Source: Pseudomonadota bacterium
Lineage (GTDB): Bacteria; Pseudomonadota; Gammaproteobacteria; Burkholderiales; SG8-39
Length of the DNA: 64,000 nucleotides
Direction of reading: 5' to 3'
Assembly: GCA_947455195.1 (NCBI GenBank)
Contig: CANGMI010000009.1
Span: 62,001 to 126,000 of the forward strand
In this document: positions 1 to 9,510 of the stretch, piece by piece
Layout: every line of letters starts with the position of its first letter
Position numbering within the stretch: the stretch's first letter is position 1
Position numbers and translations under genes: made by a program
The notes under the pieces: model-generated
Seen by the model: the letters and a program-made list of their open reading frames with translations, nothing else
What the model was told of the DNA's origin: nothing
Databases searched by the model: none

Positions 1-426
1 CCCTACAAAGGGGGGGGCAGCGCGGTGCCCGACCTCCTGAGCGGTCGGGTGCAACTCATGATCGAGACCGGCGGTGGCGTCATGAACCTCATCCGCACCG
101 GCAAGGTTGTCGCGCTGGCGGTAACGTCGGCGCGCCGCTCGGGCCCCCTGCCCGGCGTGCCGACCATGGCCGAGGTCGGCCTGGCGGGGATGACCGGCGA
201 GGTCTGGGGTGGACTGTTCGCGCCCGGGGGTACACCACGCGCCATTCGCGACAGGCTCCACGAAGCCATCGCTGCAGCCAGTCGCGATCCGGCCTACCGG
301 GAACATGTCGCGTCGCTCAACAACGAGGCCGTGGCATCCACACCCGACCAGTTCCAGGCGTTTGTCCGCGAGGAATCGGCCCGCTACGGCGCGTTGGTGC
401 GTCGACTGGGGCTCAGCGCAGAATAG
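1..426 (+). CDS. Tripartite tricarboxylate transporter (Bug/TctC) substrate-binding protein, 3' part only
   Basis: The window opens inside this gene; about 141 C-terminal residues are visible, reading in frame from base 1 to a TAG stop. The visible part has the second-lobe features of Bug proteins: PYKGGG near the start, a PGVPTMAEVGLAG segment, a GLFAPGGTP segment and a terminal helix. The family consists of periplasmic receptors for carboxylates and aromatic acids, about 330 residues with an N-terminal signal peptide, which is outside the window here. No TctA or TctB membrane partner is visible. The family assignment is firm; the ligand cannot be read from the sequence. Confidence 0.9.
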   Translation, partial: PYKGGGSAVPDLLSGRVQLMIETGGGVMNLIRTGKVVALAVTSARRSGPLPGVPTMAEVGLAGMTGEVWGGLFAPGGTPRAIRDRLHEAIAAASRDPAYREHVASLNNEAVASTPDQFQAFVREESARYGALVRRLGLSAE

Positions 427-585
427 GTTTTCGGGGCCGGCAGGATGCCGCAACCCGTGCCTGAGAAGGGACCGTGGGGGGGGTGATCCTGGCGCGTACC
501 CCTGCGCAAGCCGGTCAGACCGACGCCATGCCATCGACATTCAAGGCACAATCGGGCACCCATTCATCGCAAGCGGAGTGCACCG

Positions 586-1134
586 ATGGCCCTCGATCTG
601 GTCCCGACCGGCAAGGACGTTCCCAACGAGGTCAACGTCATCATCGAGATTCCGAAGGATGCCGAACCGGTCAAATACGAGGTTGACAAGGCGACGGGCG
701 CGATCTTCGTCGACCGGATTCTCTCGACCCCGATGCGCTACCCGTGCAACTACGGTTACATCCCGCACACGCTGGGCGGTGATGGTGACCCGGCCGACGT
801 GCTGGTCATACTGCCCTTGCCGCTGGTACCCGGCTCGGTGATCTCATGTCGTCTGGTGGGGGTGCTGATGATGACCGACGAGGCCGGCGCTGACGAGAAA
901 CTCCTTGCTGTCCCGATTGACCGGGTCTACAACGGCTACAGCCACATTACCGACATCACCCATGTGTCGCGCACCTGGCTCGACCGCATCGGCCACTTCT
1001 TCGAGCATTACAAGGATCTCGAACAAGGCAAGTGGGTCAAGCTCTCGGGCTGGGGCGACGCGACCCAGGCGCGTGCCCTGGTGACGGCCGCTGCCGATCG
1101 ATTCGCCTCTGCGAAAGTGAAGCCGATGTTCTGA
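586..1134 (+). CDS. ppa: Inorganic pyrophosphatase
   Basis: Cytoplasmic family I soluble pyrophosphatase, which hydrolyses PPi to two phosphates and so pulls biosynthetic reactions forward. The 182-residue length is normal for the family. The signature GDGDPADVLV carries the metal-binding aspartates at about residues 66, 68 and 71, and an early EIPKDAEPVKYE segment and RYPCNYGYIP are also typical. The gene stands alone, 160 bp downstream of a Bug protein gene and convergent with the TPR gene whose stop lies 10 bp beyond. The ATG is the natural start, with AAGCGGAG a few bases upstream. Confidence 0.97.
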   Translation: MALDLVPTGKDVPNEVNVIIEIPKDAEPVKYEVDKATGAIFVDRILSTPMRYPCNYGYIPHTLGGDGDPADVLVILPLPLVPGSVISCRLVGVLMMTDEAGADEKLLAVPIDRVYNGYSHITDITHVSRTWLDRIGHFFEHYKDLEQGKWVKLSGWGDATQARALVTAAADRFASAKVKPMF

Positions 1135-1144
1135 GCCGTCAGGC

Positions 1145-2593
1145 TCAAACGGCAAACTGCGACCGCAAGGCAGCAGCGACGCGCTCGAGCACCTCGGCCC
1201 AATCGTCCTGGCGCGCCTGTCGCCACAGGCGGGCGGTCGGATACCACGGACTGTCGGGACGATCGAGCATCCAGCGCCAGTCGGGCACACGCGGCAAGAG
1301 CACCCACACCGGGCGCCCGAGGGTACCGGCCAGATGGGCAATGCTCGTATCGACACTCACCACGAGATCGAGCACCTCGCACAGCGCTGCGGTGTCGACG
1401 AAGTCGGCTCCCGGATGGCGGATGCCCCCGTGCGCGTTGAACGCGGCGCGATCGCCAGGGGCAAGCTCCTTTTGGAGGCTCACGTAGTCCAGGCCGCGCG
1501 GCAGGTGGCGCACGAGTTCGGCCAACGCAATGCTGCGGATATCGTCGGTTTCGCCCGCCTGAGACCCCCCCCAGGCAAGCCCGATGCGTGGCCGCACCGG
1601 CTTGCCGAGCCGATCGCGCCAGAGCGCCACGCGACTGGGGTCGGCCTTGATCGCCGGATCGGGTGGCGGTATCGACTCGAGCGTGATACCGAGTGCATGG
1701 GGCAGGCTCAGCAGCGGGCAATGCAGGTCAAAGGCCGGCAGGTCGCAGCCCCTGAGCACCAGGTGAACGAAACTCGACAGGGGCGCGAGTACGCCCCACA
1801 GGGCACGTGGCACTTCGAACACCACGCGCGCGCCCAGGCGTGTCGCCTGACGCAGATGGCGGCAGAACTGCAGGGTGTCGCCCAGACCCTGCTCGGCATG
1901 CACGAGCAGCGTCTTGCCGGCCAGCGGCGTCCGGCCAAGCCACAAGGGCTGGGCGAAATGGCGTCGATGCAGGAAGCCCGCCTTCTGAACCTTCCAGCGC
2001 CACTCGTAATTGCGCCAGCCATTCACCAGATCGCCCGAGAGCAACTGGCATACGGCGCGATTCCAGTGAGCATCGAGCTGGTCCGGGTCAATCTCGATCG
2101 CCCGGGCGTAGCTGGCAAGAGCCGCCTCGCAGCGGCCCAGCGCCTGTAGCGACACACCCCGATTGGCCCAGGCCTGAGCGTAGCCCGGCTTCAAGGCGAC
2201 CGCCCGGTCGTGGCTGGCGATCGCCTCCTCGTAACGGCGCATGAAGTGGAGCGTGTTGCCCCGGTTGTAATGCGCATCAGCATGCGAGGGGTCGAGCGCC
2301 AGGGCGCGCTCGAAACTGGCGAGTGCCTCCGCACGGCGACCCAACTCCTGCAAGGCAACGCCCTTGTTGCCGTGACAGGCCGCGCTGTCGGGCGAGATCG
2401 CCAGTGCACGATCGAAGAGTTCGATGCCGCGCGGCTTCTGCCCCAACTGGCTGCAGAGCACCGCGGCCAGATGCAGGGCATCAAAATGCCCCGGATGTGC
2501 CGCGATGACCGCCTCGTACCGGGCGAGAGCCGGTGCCAGCTCTCCGCGCGAATGGAGGGCAAAGCCCTCCTTGAACATTTCGTCAACCGTCAC
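1145..2593 (-). CDS. TPR protein with C-terminal GT9-like glycosyltransferase domain
   Basis: A 482-residue protein. Residues 1-205 are tandem 34-residue TPR units with the pattern W.NRG.AL..LGR.EEAL.S...AL. The C-terminal half resembles the GT9/heptosyltransferase fold: AEQGLGDTLQF near residue 233, a central LLSLPHALG segment, SVDTSIAHLAGTLG near 413 and the motif WRWMLDRPDSPWYPTARLW close to the end. Three further copies of this GT module occur in the two large TPR proteins at 23620 and 28427. Its ATG lies 11 bp inside the end of the molybdenum hydroxylase gene, so it appears to be translationally coupled to it. No catalytic activity can be assigned from sequence alone. Confidence 0.85.
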   Translation of the reverse strand: MTVDEMFKEGFALHSRGELAPALARYEAVIAAHPGHFDALHLAAVLCSQLGQKPRGIELFDRALAISPDSAACHGNKGVALQELGRRAEALASFERALALDPSHADAHYNRGNTLHFMRRYEEAIASHDRAVALKPGYAQAWANRGVSLQALGRCEAALASYARAIEIDPDQLDAHWNRAVCQLLSGDLVNGWRNYEWRWKVQKAGFLHRRHFAQPLWLGRTPLAGKTLLVHAEQGLGDTLQFCRHLRQATRLGARVVFEVPRALWGVLAPLSSFVHLVLRGCDLPAFDLHCPLLSLPHALGITLESIPPPDPAIKADPSRVALWRDRLGKPVRPRIGLAWGGSQAGETDDIRSIALAELVRHLPRGLDYVSLQKELAPGDRAAFNAHGGIRHPGADFVDTAALCEVLDLVVSVDTSIAHLAGTLGRPVWVLLPRVPDWRWMLDRPDSPWYPTARLWRQARQDDWAEVLERVAAALRSQFAV

Positions 2594-4802
2594 TCAGAGT
2601 CGATCCGGGAAAGAAGGGCAGGCTGCGCTTGCGGGCCGCGGCACCCAGGAGACGCGCATGGGCATTGGCAATGGCCGGCGCCACGCACGGGATGCCGACT
2701 TCGCCAATGCCACCGATCGGGTTGCCCTGACCAGCAATGATCTGCACATCCACCAGGGGCATCTCACGGCCCCGGATGAGCCGGTAGCGATTGAAATTCG
2801 TGGCCTGAGCCACCCCTTTGACGAAGGTCTGCTGCATGTAGAGCGCGGTGGCGATACCCTGGGCCACGGCGCCCTCGATCTGCGCGCGGATCAGATCCGG
2901 ATTGATGACCACGCCGCAGTCAACCACGGTACTCACCCGATACACGCTGACAGCACCGGTCGTCGCATTGACCGAGAGTTCGGCCACCTGTCCCATGTAG
3001 CTGCCAAACCCGGCAGCAATCGCGACGCCCTGCGCACGCCCCTTGCCCGGCGTTCCCCAGTTCGAGAGCGTCTTCAGGGCATTGAGCACGCCAATCATCC
3101 GGGCATCGGCCAGGTTGGCCAGCCGGAACTGGATCGGATCCCAGCCGATCGAGAGGGCGAGCTCATCCATCGCCGACTCGACCGCAAAGGTATTGATCGA
3201 CATGCCCACCGAGCGCCAGTAACCCACCGGAATGGTCGCATCGTGCAGCACCTGCTCCACCAGCGCCGGACTGAGCCGATAAGGCGTATTGGCGGCACCA
3301 TCGACCGCCGAACCATCGACCGCCGCTGCACTGGCACCGCGCTGCACCGCAATCGATGGGGTGACGATGCGGTTGCGCCATTGCGTGATGCGGCCATACG
3401 TCGGTTCGGCCGCCGCGGCAATGAACGAGAGCGCCATCGGACGGTACTGGTCGTTGGCAAAATCCTCCTCGCGCGACCAGGTGAGCTTCACCGGAACACC
3501 CGGCATGGCGAGGCCCACCTGCACCGCCTCACGGATGTAATCCTGCTCGTACTTGCGCCCGAATCCCGATCCGAGCAGCGTGTTGATGACGCGAACGGTC
3601 GTACCCACGGGGCACAGCGCCGCTGCCGTGGCCGCCGTGGCATCAGGCCCCTGCGTGGGGGCCCACACTTCGCATAGCGGGGGCGTTGCGCCGCTCGCCG
3701 GTGTGTAACGCACCGTGCAGTTCAGCGGCTCCATCGTGGCGTGCGCGAGGTAGGGCAAGGCATAGGTGGCGTTCACGACCGGCGCCGGCAAGCCACTCAC
3801 CCAGTTGTTGTTCATGGCAACCACCGGCGTACCCGAGGTCATCAGGGTTGCCGCACGGGCCGCGATGGCCACCGAGTCATTGGTCGCCGCGCTGGCCGGC
3901 GTCGTCCAGTTGACGCTCGCGCTGCGCACCGCGGCGATGGCATCCCAGGTGGTGGCAGCAACGGCCGCCACCCCGTTGGACAGGCCACCGACAGGCCCCA
4001 CCTTCACCAGCGCGAGTGCGGCCGCCGGTTTGGTGCCGACGGCACTGACGGTGCCGCCTGCCACCGGCGCGTGACGCACGGCGGCGAACACCATGCCTGG
4101 CAGCATCACATCGATACCGAACTGCGCAGCACCGGTCACCTTGTCGGGAATATCCACGCGCGGCACCGCCGTGCCCACCAGCGCTGCCGGGTACTGACCC
4201 ACCGGGGTGTTCGCCCCCAGTGTCACCTGCGCTGCGGCACTCGCGAGCGCACCGTAGGAGAGCCGGTTGGAACCACTCACCACCGAGGTGATGAAGGGGG
4301 CCGTCGATGAGATCACGATCGAACACGAGGCCGGGGTGACACCCCAGGTGGTCGCTGCCGCCTTCACGAGCATGGCGCGGGCGTTGGCCGCCGCCTGCCG
4401 CAGTCCGGGAGAGAAGAGCCGGATCCCCAGGCTACCACCCGTGAAACGCCCCCAGGCACTGGCATTGACGCCACCATGGAGCGGGTCAACCGGGGCATGG
4501 CGCGCACGGACACGACTCCAGTCGACGCGCAACTCGTCAGCCACGATCTGCGAGAGCCCGGTCATGATGCCCTGGCCCATCTCGCTGCCTGGAATCTGAA
4601 CGGTGATGAGGTCATCGCTGCCGATCGTGATCCAGGCCGTCACGCTCGACTGCACCGGCACGCTCTGCGCCAGCGCCTCACCGGTCAGACGGGCAAGCGG
4701 CAGTTGCATCCCGATCATGAATCCGCCGCCCGCGGCGGCCCGTACGAGAAAATCACGCCGCGTCACGCCGGCATCGCCTGCTTCAGTGCTCATGGCATCC
4801 AT
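2583..4802 (-). CDS. Xanthine dehydrogenase-family molybdopterin-binding subunit (IorB type), Tat-exported
   Basis: Large catalytic subunit of a two-component molybdenum hydroxylase like isoquinoline 1-oxidoreductase or membrane-linked aldehyde dehydrogenases. The 739-residue product begins with a twin-arginine signal (TRRDFLVRAAAGGGF), implying periplasmic action. Molybdopterin-binding segments are visible (GSEMGQGIMTGL, SGFGRKYEQDYI, GGIGEVGIPCVAPAIANA). The start at 4802 has GGGAGA about 8 bases upstream; the longer open frame has no such site. The small 2Fe-2S subunit gene lies 23 bp upstream and the TPR gene overlaps the 3' end. Electrons probably leave by a cytochrome not encoded in the window. 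The substrate (an N-heterocycle or aldehyde) is unknown. Confidence 0.92.
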   Translation of the reverse strand: MDAMSTEAGDAGVTRRDFLVRAAAGGGFMIGMQLPLARLTGEALAQSVPVQSSVTAWITIGSDDLITVQIPGSEMGQGIMTGLSQIVADELRVDWSRVRARHAPVDPLHGGVNASAWGRFTGGSLGIRLFSPGLRQAAANARAMLVKAAATTWGVTPASCSIVISSTAPFITSVVSGSNRLSYGALASAAAQVTLGANTPVGQYPAALVGTAVPRVDIPDKVTGAAQFGIDVMLPGMVFAAVRHAPVAGGTVSAVGTKPAAALALVKVGPVGGLSNGVAAVAATTWDAIAAVRSASVNWTTPASAATNDSVAIAARAATLMTSGTPVVAMNNNWVSGLPAPVVNATYALPYLAHATMEPLNCTVRYTPASGATPPLCEVWAPTQGPDATAATAAALCPVGTTVRVINTLLGSGFGRKYEQDYIREAVQVGLAMPGVPVKLTWSREEDFANDQYRPMALSFIAAAAEPTYGRITQWRNRIVTPSIAVQRGASAAAVDGSAVDGAANTPYRLSPALVEQVLHDATIPVGYWRSVGMSINTFAVESAMDELALSIGWDPIQFRLANLADARMIGVLNALKTLSNWGTPGKGRAQGVAIAAGFGSYMGQVAELSVNATTGAVSVYRVSTVVDCGVVINPDLIRAQIEGAVAQGIATALYMQQTFVKGVAQATNFNRYRLIRGREMPLVDVQIIAGQGNPIGGIGEVGIPCVAPAIANAHARLLGAAARKRSLPFFPGSTLSDG

Positions 4803-4825
4803 GGTCTTTTTCTCCCGGGTTGCTG

Positions 4826-5347
4826 CTAGAGGGAACTCACCGCGTTGCGGATGCGCTGGTAGGTGCCACAGGCGCACAGATTGTTCATTTCGTTCATGAT
4901 CGAACTGCCGTGATGGCCGGCCTTCATCGCGCCGACTGCCGACATCAGCATGCCTGACTGACAGTACCCGCACTGCGGGACCTGGTTGGCAATCCACGCA
5001 GCCTGCGCCTTCTGCCCGTCGACATCGGCAGCGAGTCCCTCGACGGTCATGATCGACTTGCCCACCGCCGAACCCACGTCCATGTCACAGGACTTCTGCG
5101 GCGCGTTGTTCACGAGAACGGTGCAGGCTCCGCAGATCTCGATACCGCACCCGTACTTGGTACCGGTCAGACCGAGCAGGTCGCGCAGGACCCACAGCAG
5201 CGGCATGCTGGTGTTTGCGACCGTGACGCTGCGGCTGACACCGTTGACGGTGAGCGTCAGGGCCGTGCCCGCGCTCGCCTTGGTGGTCGAAGCTGAACCG
5301 GTGGACGCCGTGTTCCTCGCGGTGGAATTGCTGCCTTCGCTGGCCAT
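4826..5347 (-). CDS. (2Fe-2S)-binding small subunit of molybdenum hydroxylase (IorA type)
   Basis: Electron-transfer subunit partnering the downstream molybdopterin subunit. The plant-ferredoxin-type cluster motif is KYGCGIEICGACTVLV with a fourth Cys at NNAPQKSC. The second cluster is bound by PQCGYCQSG and the late CACGTYQRIRNAV. An unusual Ser/Thr/Ala-rich N-terminal stretch of about 35 residues precedes the ferredoxin fold. The start at 5347 is preferred over an upstream ATG at 5368 because GGGAGG sits 6 bases before it, giving 173 residues. The two genes form an operon (23-bp gap). The upstream 250 bp to the acyltransferase gene probably contains the promoter, but I see no strong consensus match. 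Confidence 0.92.
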   Translation of the reverse strand: MASEGSNSTARNTASTGSASTTKASAGTALTLTVNGVSRSVTVANTSMPLLWVLRDLLGLTGTKYGCGIEICGACTVLVNNAPQKSCDMDVGSAVGKSIMTVEGLAADVDGQKAQAAWIANQVPQCGYCQSGMLMSAVGAMKAGHHGSSIMNEMNNLCACGTYQRIRNAVSSL

Positions 5348-5599
5348 ATCGAGCCTCCCGTCTGTCATGTCGTCGCACCAGAAACCTTACAGTGCACAGG
5401 GTCATCCTACCCCCCTGCGGACCGCTGGCAAGATGAAGTTTCATTGGCACCGTGGCAAATCTGTCAGCGTCGGGTATCCGGCACCGAACCGCATGAACAC
5501 TCGAGGCCGATCCGGCGCGGTCAAGCGGGGCTCATCGCAAGCGAGCGCCATCAAGAGACACTCCACTCGAGGCGGCTACAGCCCCCCCCGGGCGCCCGG

Positions 5600-6658
5600 T
5601 CAGGTCACTCGTGCGATGAATCGCCGTGCCGGCTGCTCGACATGGCGGTACACCCAGTCAGCGCTGAACCAGCTCAGCGCCGTCACGACGACGATGGCGA
5701 GCAAGAGCGCAACCGCATCGGGGCGGGTATGCGGCGGATAGACCGCGCAGGCCACCAGGATCCAGGCAAAGTGAAAGACCAGCACCCCGTAGCTCCGACT
5801 CCCGCCCCAGGCGAGCGCCCGTGCGACGCGGCCGCCCTCGAACGACCAGGGGCGCCTGCCGGCAACGAGGAGAACAAGCGCGGTGACGAGTGCCACCAGC
5901 GCGCGCACTGCGCGGCCCTCGGCCGCCTCGCCCACGATGGCGATGCCGGCCACGATGAGAAACACCGAGGCAACGCTGCGCACCGACTGCGCAGGCGCAT
6001 GCAGGATGGCGTCGGCCAGCACACCCACACCATAGGAGGCGACGAAATAGACGAAGTAGTCGTCGTAATACGGATCACGGTTGAAGTGGTAGAGCGCTGC
6101 CGCCATGAACCCGGCCAGCACGACCAGTCGCACCACTTCGTGCCTGAAGACCCCGTACAGCAGGGCAAGGAACGCGAAGAGCTGGAAGTCGATGCTCACG
6201 TACCACAGGCCGGCAGCGAGCGATTCGAACCCGAGAACCCCCTGCAGGAGCGATGCGTGGGCAAGCACTTGCCCGAGCGTGGCAGGACTGCCCACGAAGT
6301 CGTCCGCGATTCGCAGGCGCGCCACTGCCGCTGCGAGCGCCGCCAGGCCGATGGCGATGAGATAGGGCACCGCAAGCCGGAGGTAACGCCGCGCGATCAT
6401 GCGCGGAAAGTCGATGGCCCCGGCGCGGCCACGCATCGAATGCGAGGCGAGATACCCGCCGATGGCGAGAAACACGGCGACGACGTAGCGGCCGTACTCA
6501 TGGAGGAAGCCCGCCGGGCGCGGAGCGAGGACAAGCGCATCCTGAGCCAGGCTTCCATAGGATGCCAGGTGATGCAGCACGATGACCTGCATGCACAGCA
6601 CCTTGAGCAGATCGATGAACAGTGCCTGACGGGTCTGGCGGGCGGGGACAGAGGGCAT
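5600..6658 (-). CDS. Acyltransferase family 3 (OafA-like) membrane protein
   Basis: A multi-pass membrane protein of 352 residues with features of acyltransferase-3 proteins. They include an early LHHLASYG segment containing the usual His, the FLAIGGYLAS helix, a GLWYVSIDFQLFAFL segment and a C-terminal YRHVEQPARRF tail. About ten hydrophobic helices are visible. Family members transfer acetyl or other acyl groups to sugars, peptidoglycan or small molecules. It lies 24 bp after the DUF1854 gene on the same strand, so it may be cotranscribed with the cyanophycin-associated exporter. The acceptor is unknown. Confidence 0.85.
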   Translation of the reverse strand: MPSVPARQTRQALFIDLLKVLCMQVIVLHHLASYGSLAQDALVLAPRPAGFLHEYGRYVVAVFLAIGGYLASHSMRGRAGAIDFPRMIARRYLRLAVPYLIAIGLAALAAAVARLRIADDFVGSPATLGQVLAHASLLQGVLGFESLAAGLWYVSIDFQLFAFLALLYGVFRHEVVRLVVLAGFMAAALYHFNRDPYYDDYFVYFVASYGVGVLADAILHAPAQSVRSVASVFLIVAGIAIVGEAAEGRAVRALVALVTALVLLVAGRRPWSFEGGRVARALAWGGSRSYGVLVFHFAWILVACAVYPPHTRPDAVALLLAIVVVTALSWFSADWVYRHVEQPARRFIARVT

Positions 6659-6682
6659 GGGGACGAGACCGCTGCAGGTGCC

Positions 6683-7153
6683 TCAGAGGAACCGCTCGAG
6701 CAGCTTGCGGCTGCGGCGGTCCAGACCCGAATGACTCTTCACGACAAAGCAGATGCCGCGGCTATCACGAATCAGCAGCTTGTCAGGGCCGATTCGTCGT
6801 ATCGCCTCCTCACTCTCGAGCACGAGCTGGGTCGGGCCGCGATCGGTCTCGATGTCGAGCGTGCTCGGTACCCAGTGCCGCGACACGCTCAGCACGCGCT
6901 CGATCACCGGCATGAACTCGCGCTCGGCAAGCGCGGCGTCGATCGCCGCGCGCAAGGCCGGGTCGAGCCCGTCGAGCCGCTCGAAGGCATCGATTTCGGC
7001 ACCTTCGGCACTCACCACGCTCACCTGCTCGCCCGGTGCGGTCAGTGGAAATGCCTGCACCAGATGCACCCCACGGTGAACCGTCCCCCGCGCGTCGATC
7101 CAGCTCAGGACCCCTGCGGCATCGCGCGCCAGACGCGGCACTCGATCGTTCAT
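6683..7153 (-). CDS. DUF1854 protein associated with cyanophycin genes
   Basis: A 156-residue soluble protein matching my recollection of the DUF1854 family, which is recurrently encoded next to cyanophycin synthetases and a dedicated ABC transporter. Visible segments are RDAAGVLSWIDARGTVHRGV, LAEREFMPVIERVLSVS and a C-terminal ICFVVKSHSGLDRRSRKLL. Its ATG overlaps the stop of the ABC transporter gene (ATGA), so the two are translationally coupled. No enzymatic motif is apparent. The link to cyanophycin is by context and family knowledge, not by known mechanism. Confidence 0.8.
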   Translation of the reverse strand: MNDRVPRLARDAAGVLSWIDARGTVHRGVHLVQAFPLTAPGEQVSVVSAEGAEIDAFERLDGLDPALRAAIDAALAEREFMPVIERVLSVSRHWVPSTLDIETDRGPTQLVLESEEAIRRIGPDKLLIRDSRGICFVVKSHSGLDRRSRKLLERFL

Positions 7154-9396
7154 GCGCCCACCTCCAGCAGCATCGCGCCGCCCCCCTCCTGCTGCGACTG
7201 ATTGACGCAGAAACGGTAGTAGGCACCCCGCCGCGCCAGCAGATCATCATGCGTGCCAACCTCGACGATTTCACCCTTGTCGAGCACCACCAGCCGGTCG
7301 GCCTTTCTCAGGGTCGACAGACGGTGCGCAATCGCGATGGTGGTACGACCCTGAACGAGGGTATCCAGAGCCTTCTGGATTTCCTTCTCGGTGGTGCTGT
7401 CCACGGCCGATGTGGCCTCGTCGAGGATCAGGATGCGCGGGTTGGTGAGCAGCGCACGCGCGATCGAGATGCGCTGCCGCTCGCCGCCCGAGAGGGCCTG
7501 GCCACGCTCACCCACGACCGAGTCGTAGCCAAAGGGCAAGCGCAGGATGAAGTCGTGCGCATTGGCCGCGCGCGCCGCTTCGATGATGTCGGCGCGAGTC
7601 GCCTCGGGCTTTCCGTACGCAATGTTCTCGGCAATGGTGCCGAAGAAGAGAAAGGGCTCCTGGAGCACGACGCCGATGTGCTTGCGATACTGCGCGATGT
7701 CGATGGTGCGCACATCGCGGCCGTCAAGGCTGATGCTGCCCTGGCTTACGTCGTAGAAGCGGCAGATCAGGTTGGCGAGCGTGCTCTTGCCCGAGCCACT
7801 GTGGCCGATGAGGCCCACCAGTTCACCGGGGGCGATCTCGAGGTTGATATCCCGCAGCACGGTGTGATTGCCATACTGGAACGTCACATCACGCAGGGCA
7901 ATTCGACCCTCGACCGGCGCAAGGGGCAGCGGCTGATGCGGTGGCGGCACGGTCGGGACGCAATCGAGAACATCGAAGATGCGCTTCGCACCGGCCGCCG
8001 CCTGCTGCGTGAACGACACGATGCGACTCATCGAGTCGACCCGGGTAAAGAATCGCCCGATATAGGCAAGAAATGCCGTCAGCACGCCGATACTCACCCG
8101 GTCGTGTGCCACCTGCCAGATGCCGAACGCCCAGACCACGAGCAGACCGATCTCGGTGAGCAGGGTCACCGTGGGCGCAAAGAGCGCCCAGACCCGGTTC
8201 ACCCGGTCATTCATCCGCAGGTTCTTCTGGTTGAGTTCGGCAAAGCGATTCACTTCGCGCGACTCCTGCGCGAACGCCTTCACGACCCGGATGCCCGGGA
8301 TGGTGTCGGCGAGCACGTTGGTCACCTCACCCCAGGTCCGGTTGATCTGCTCGAAGCCGAAACGCAACCGGTCACGCACGAGGTAGACCAGCCAGACAAT
8401 GAAGGGCAGGGGCGCGAGCGTCACGACGGCCAGCAGCGGATCGATGCTGGCAAGAATCACCGCCGTCATCGTGATCATTACGAGATCGGTGGCAAAATCG
8501 AGCAGTTGTAGCGACAGAAAGACGCAGATGCGATCCGTTTCGGCACCGATGCGCGCAATGAGGTCGCCGGTGCGCTTGCCGCCGAAATACTCGAGCGAGA
8601 GGTTCAGCAGGTGCGAGAAGGTGATGTTGCGCATGTCGGCGCCAATGCGTTCGGCCACCAGCGCAAGGATGTAGGTGCGCCAGTAACCGAGCCCCCAGGC
8701 CACCAGCGCGGCCACGAGCAGGGCCCCCAGGTAGCCCGTGGCCAGGCCCACATCGAGGGCCTCGCCGCGCTGGGTCGGAATGAGCACGCGGTCCATGAGC
8801 GGCATGGTGAGGTAGGGCGGCACCAGCGTGGCAAAGGTCGAGGCCAGGGTGAGCACGAACCCGAGGAGGAGCGAGCGTTTGTAGGGCCGTGCAAACCGCC
8901 ACAGACGCAGCAGGATCCAGGTCGAGGGCGCCGCAGCCTCCGTACCCTCGGGAGCATCGCACTGGGGGCAGTCGACCTGACCGGCCGGAATCGACGTGCG
9001 GCAGATCGGGCAGCGAGCGCTGGCTTCCTCGTCATGCAGCGCCGCCTGCGAGCGCCCGCTGGCAACCCGAGCAAACGCGTCTCGCAGCCGCTGCACTGCA
9101 ACAAATGCGTCCTGCGTGTGCCGCCAGGTCGCCAGGCAAGTGCCCCCGTCAAACAGTTGCAGACGGCCTGCCCCGGCATGGGCCTCGTGACCAAGGCGCA
9201 TCCCCGGTGTCACCCGCCACTCGCGCTGCTCGCCCCCGGGGCCGATCCAGCGCAGGCAATCGCCCGCCAGCTCGAGCAGGCTGCGAACAAATCGCAACTC
9301 GAGGTCGAGGTCGAGTTCGACCCGATGCGAGCCCGCTCCCCCCGGATGCGGGACAGCAGCAGGCACCTTCGGGGCAGCAGCAGCGTCGGTATCCAT
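7150..9396 (-). CDS. Cyanophycin-locus ABC exporter with N-terminal zinc-ribbon extension
   Basis: A fused exporter half-transporter of about 748 residues. Residues 1-110 form a soluble extension without a recognised domain. It is followed by two CxxC pairs ([11 protein letters not shown] and [10 protein letters not shown]), a likely zinc ribbon, near 125-150. The six-helix ABC membrane domain spans roughly 165-470. The nucleotide-binding domain has Walker [10 protein letters not shown], signature LSGGERQR, Walker [11 protein letters not shown] and an H-loop AIAHRLST. The frame stays open far upstream, so the start is uncertain; ATG 9396 is chosen because longer versions would run into the divergent cyanophycin gene. 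The stop is coupled to DUF1854. Cargo is unknown; export of a peptide or reserve-related compound is inference. Confidence 0.88.
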   Translation of the reverse strand: MDTDAAAAPKVPAAVPHPGGAGSHRVELDLDLELRFVRSLLELAGDCLRWIGPGGEQREWRVTPGMRLGHEAHAGAGRLQLFDGGTCLATWRHTQDAFVAVQRLRDAFARVASGRSQAALHDEEASARCPICRTSIPAGQVDCPQCDAPEGTEAAAPSTWILLRLWRFARPYKRSLLLGFVLTLASTFATLVPPYLTMPLMDRVLIPTQRGEALDVGLATGYLGALLVAALVAWGLGYWRTYILALVAERIGADMRNITFSHLLNLSLEYFGGKRTGDLIARIGAETDRICVFLSLQLLDFATDLVMITMTAVILASIDPLLAVVTLAPLPFIVWLVYLVRDRLRFGFEQINRTWGEVTNVLADTIPGIRVVKAFAQESREVNRFAELNQKNLRMNDRVNRVWALFAPTVTLLTEIGLLVVWAFGIWQVAHDRVSIGVLTAFLAYIGRFFTRVDSMSRIVSFTQQAAAGAKRIFDVLDCVPTVPPPHQPLPLAPVEGRIALRDVTFQYGNHTVLRDINLEIAPGELVGLIGHSGSGKSTLANLICRFYDVSQGSISLDGRDVRTIDIAQYRKHIGVVLQEPFLFFGTIAENIAYGKPEATRADIIEAARAANAHDFILRLPFGYDSVVGERGQALSGGERQRISIARALLTNPRILILDEATSAVDSTTEKEIQKALDTLVQGRTTIAIAHRLSTLRKADRLVVLDKGEIVEVGTHDDLLARRGAYYRFCVNQSQQEGGGAMLLEVGA

Positions 9397-9510
9397 CGGT
9401 CGGGAGGGGGCGGGGGAGAGCGTTTCTACGCCCGGCCGACAGGCCTTGTCAACCTGAACCGCCATCGGGCGTTGATGAGGATGCATCGTTTTCTCAAGGT
9501 CTGCCCGGCC

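Noticed and set aside
5444..8511. Long plus-strand open frames (585 and 491 codons) opposite the acyltransferase, DUF1854 and ABC genes
   Set aside because: The translations are Arg/His/Gln-rich without domains, and the minus strand has recognisable proteins throughout.
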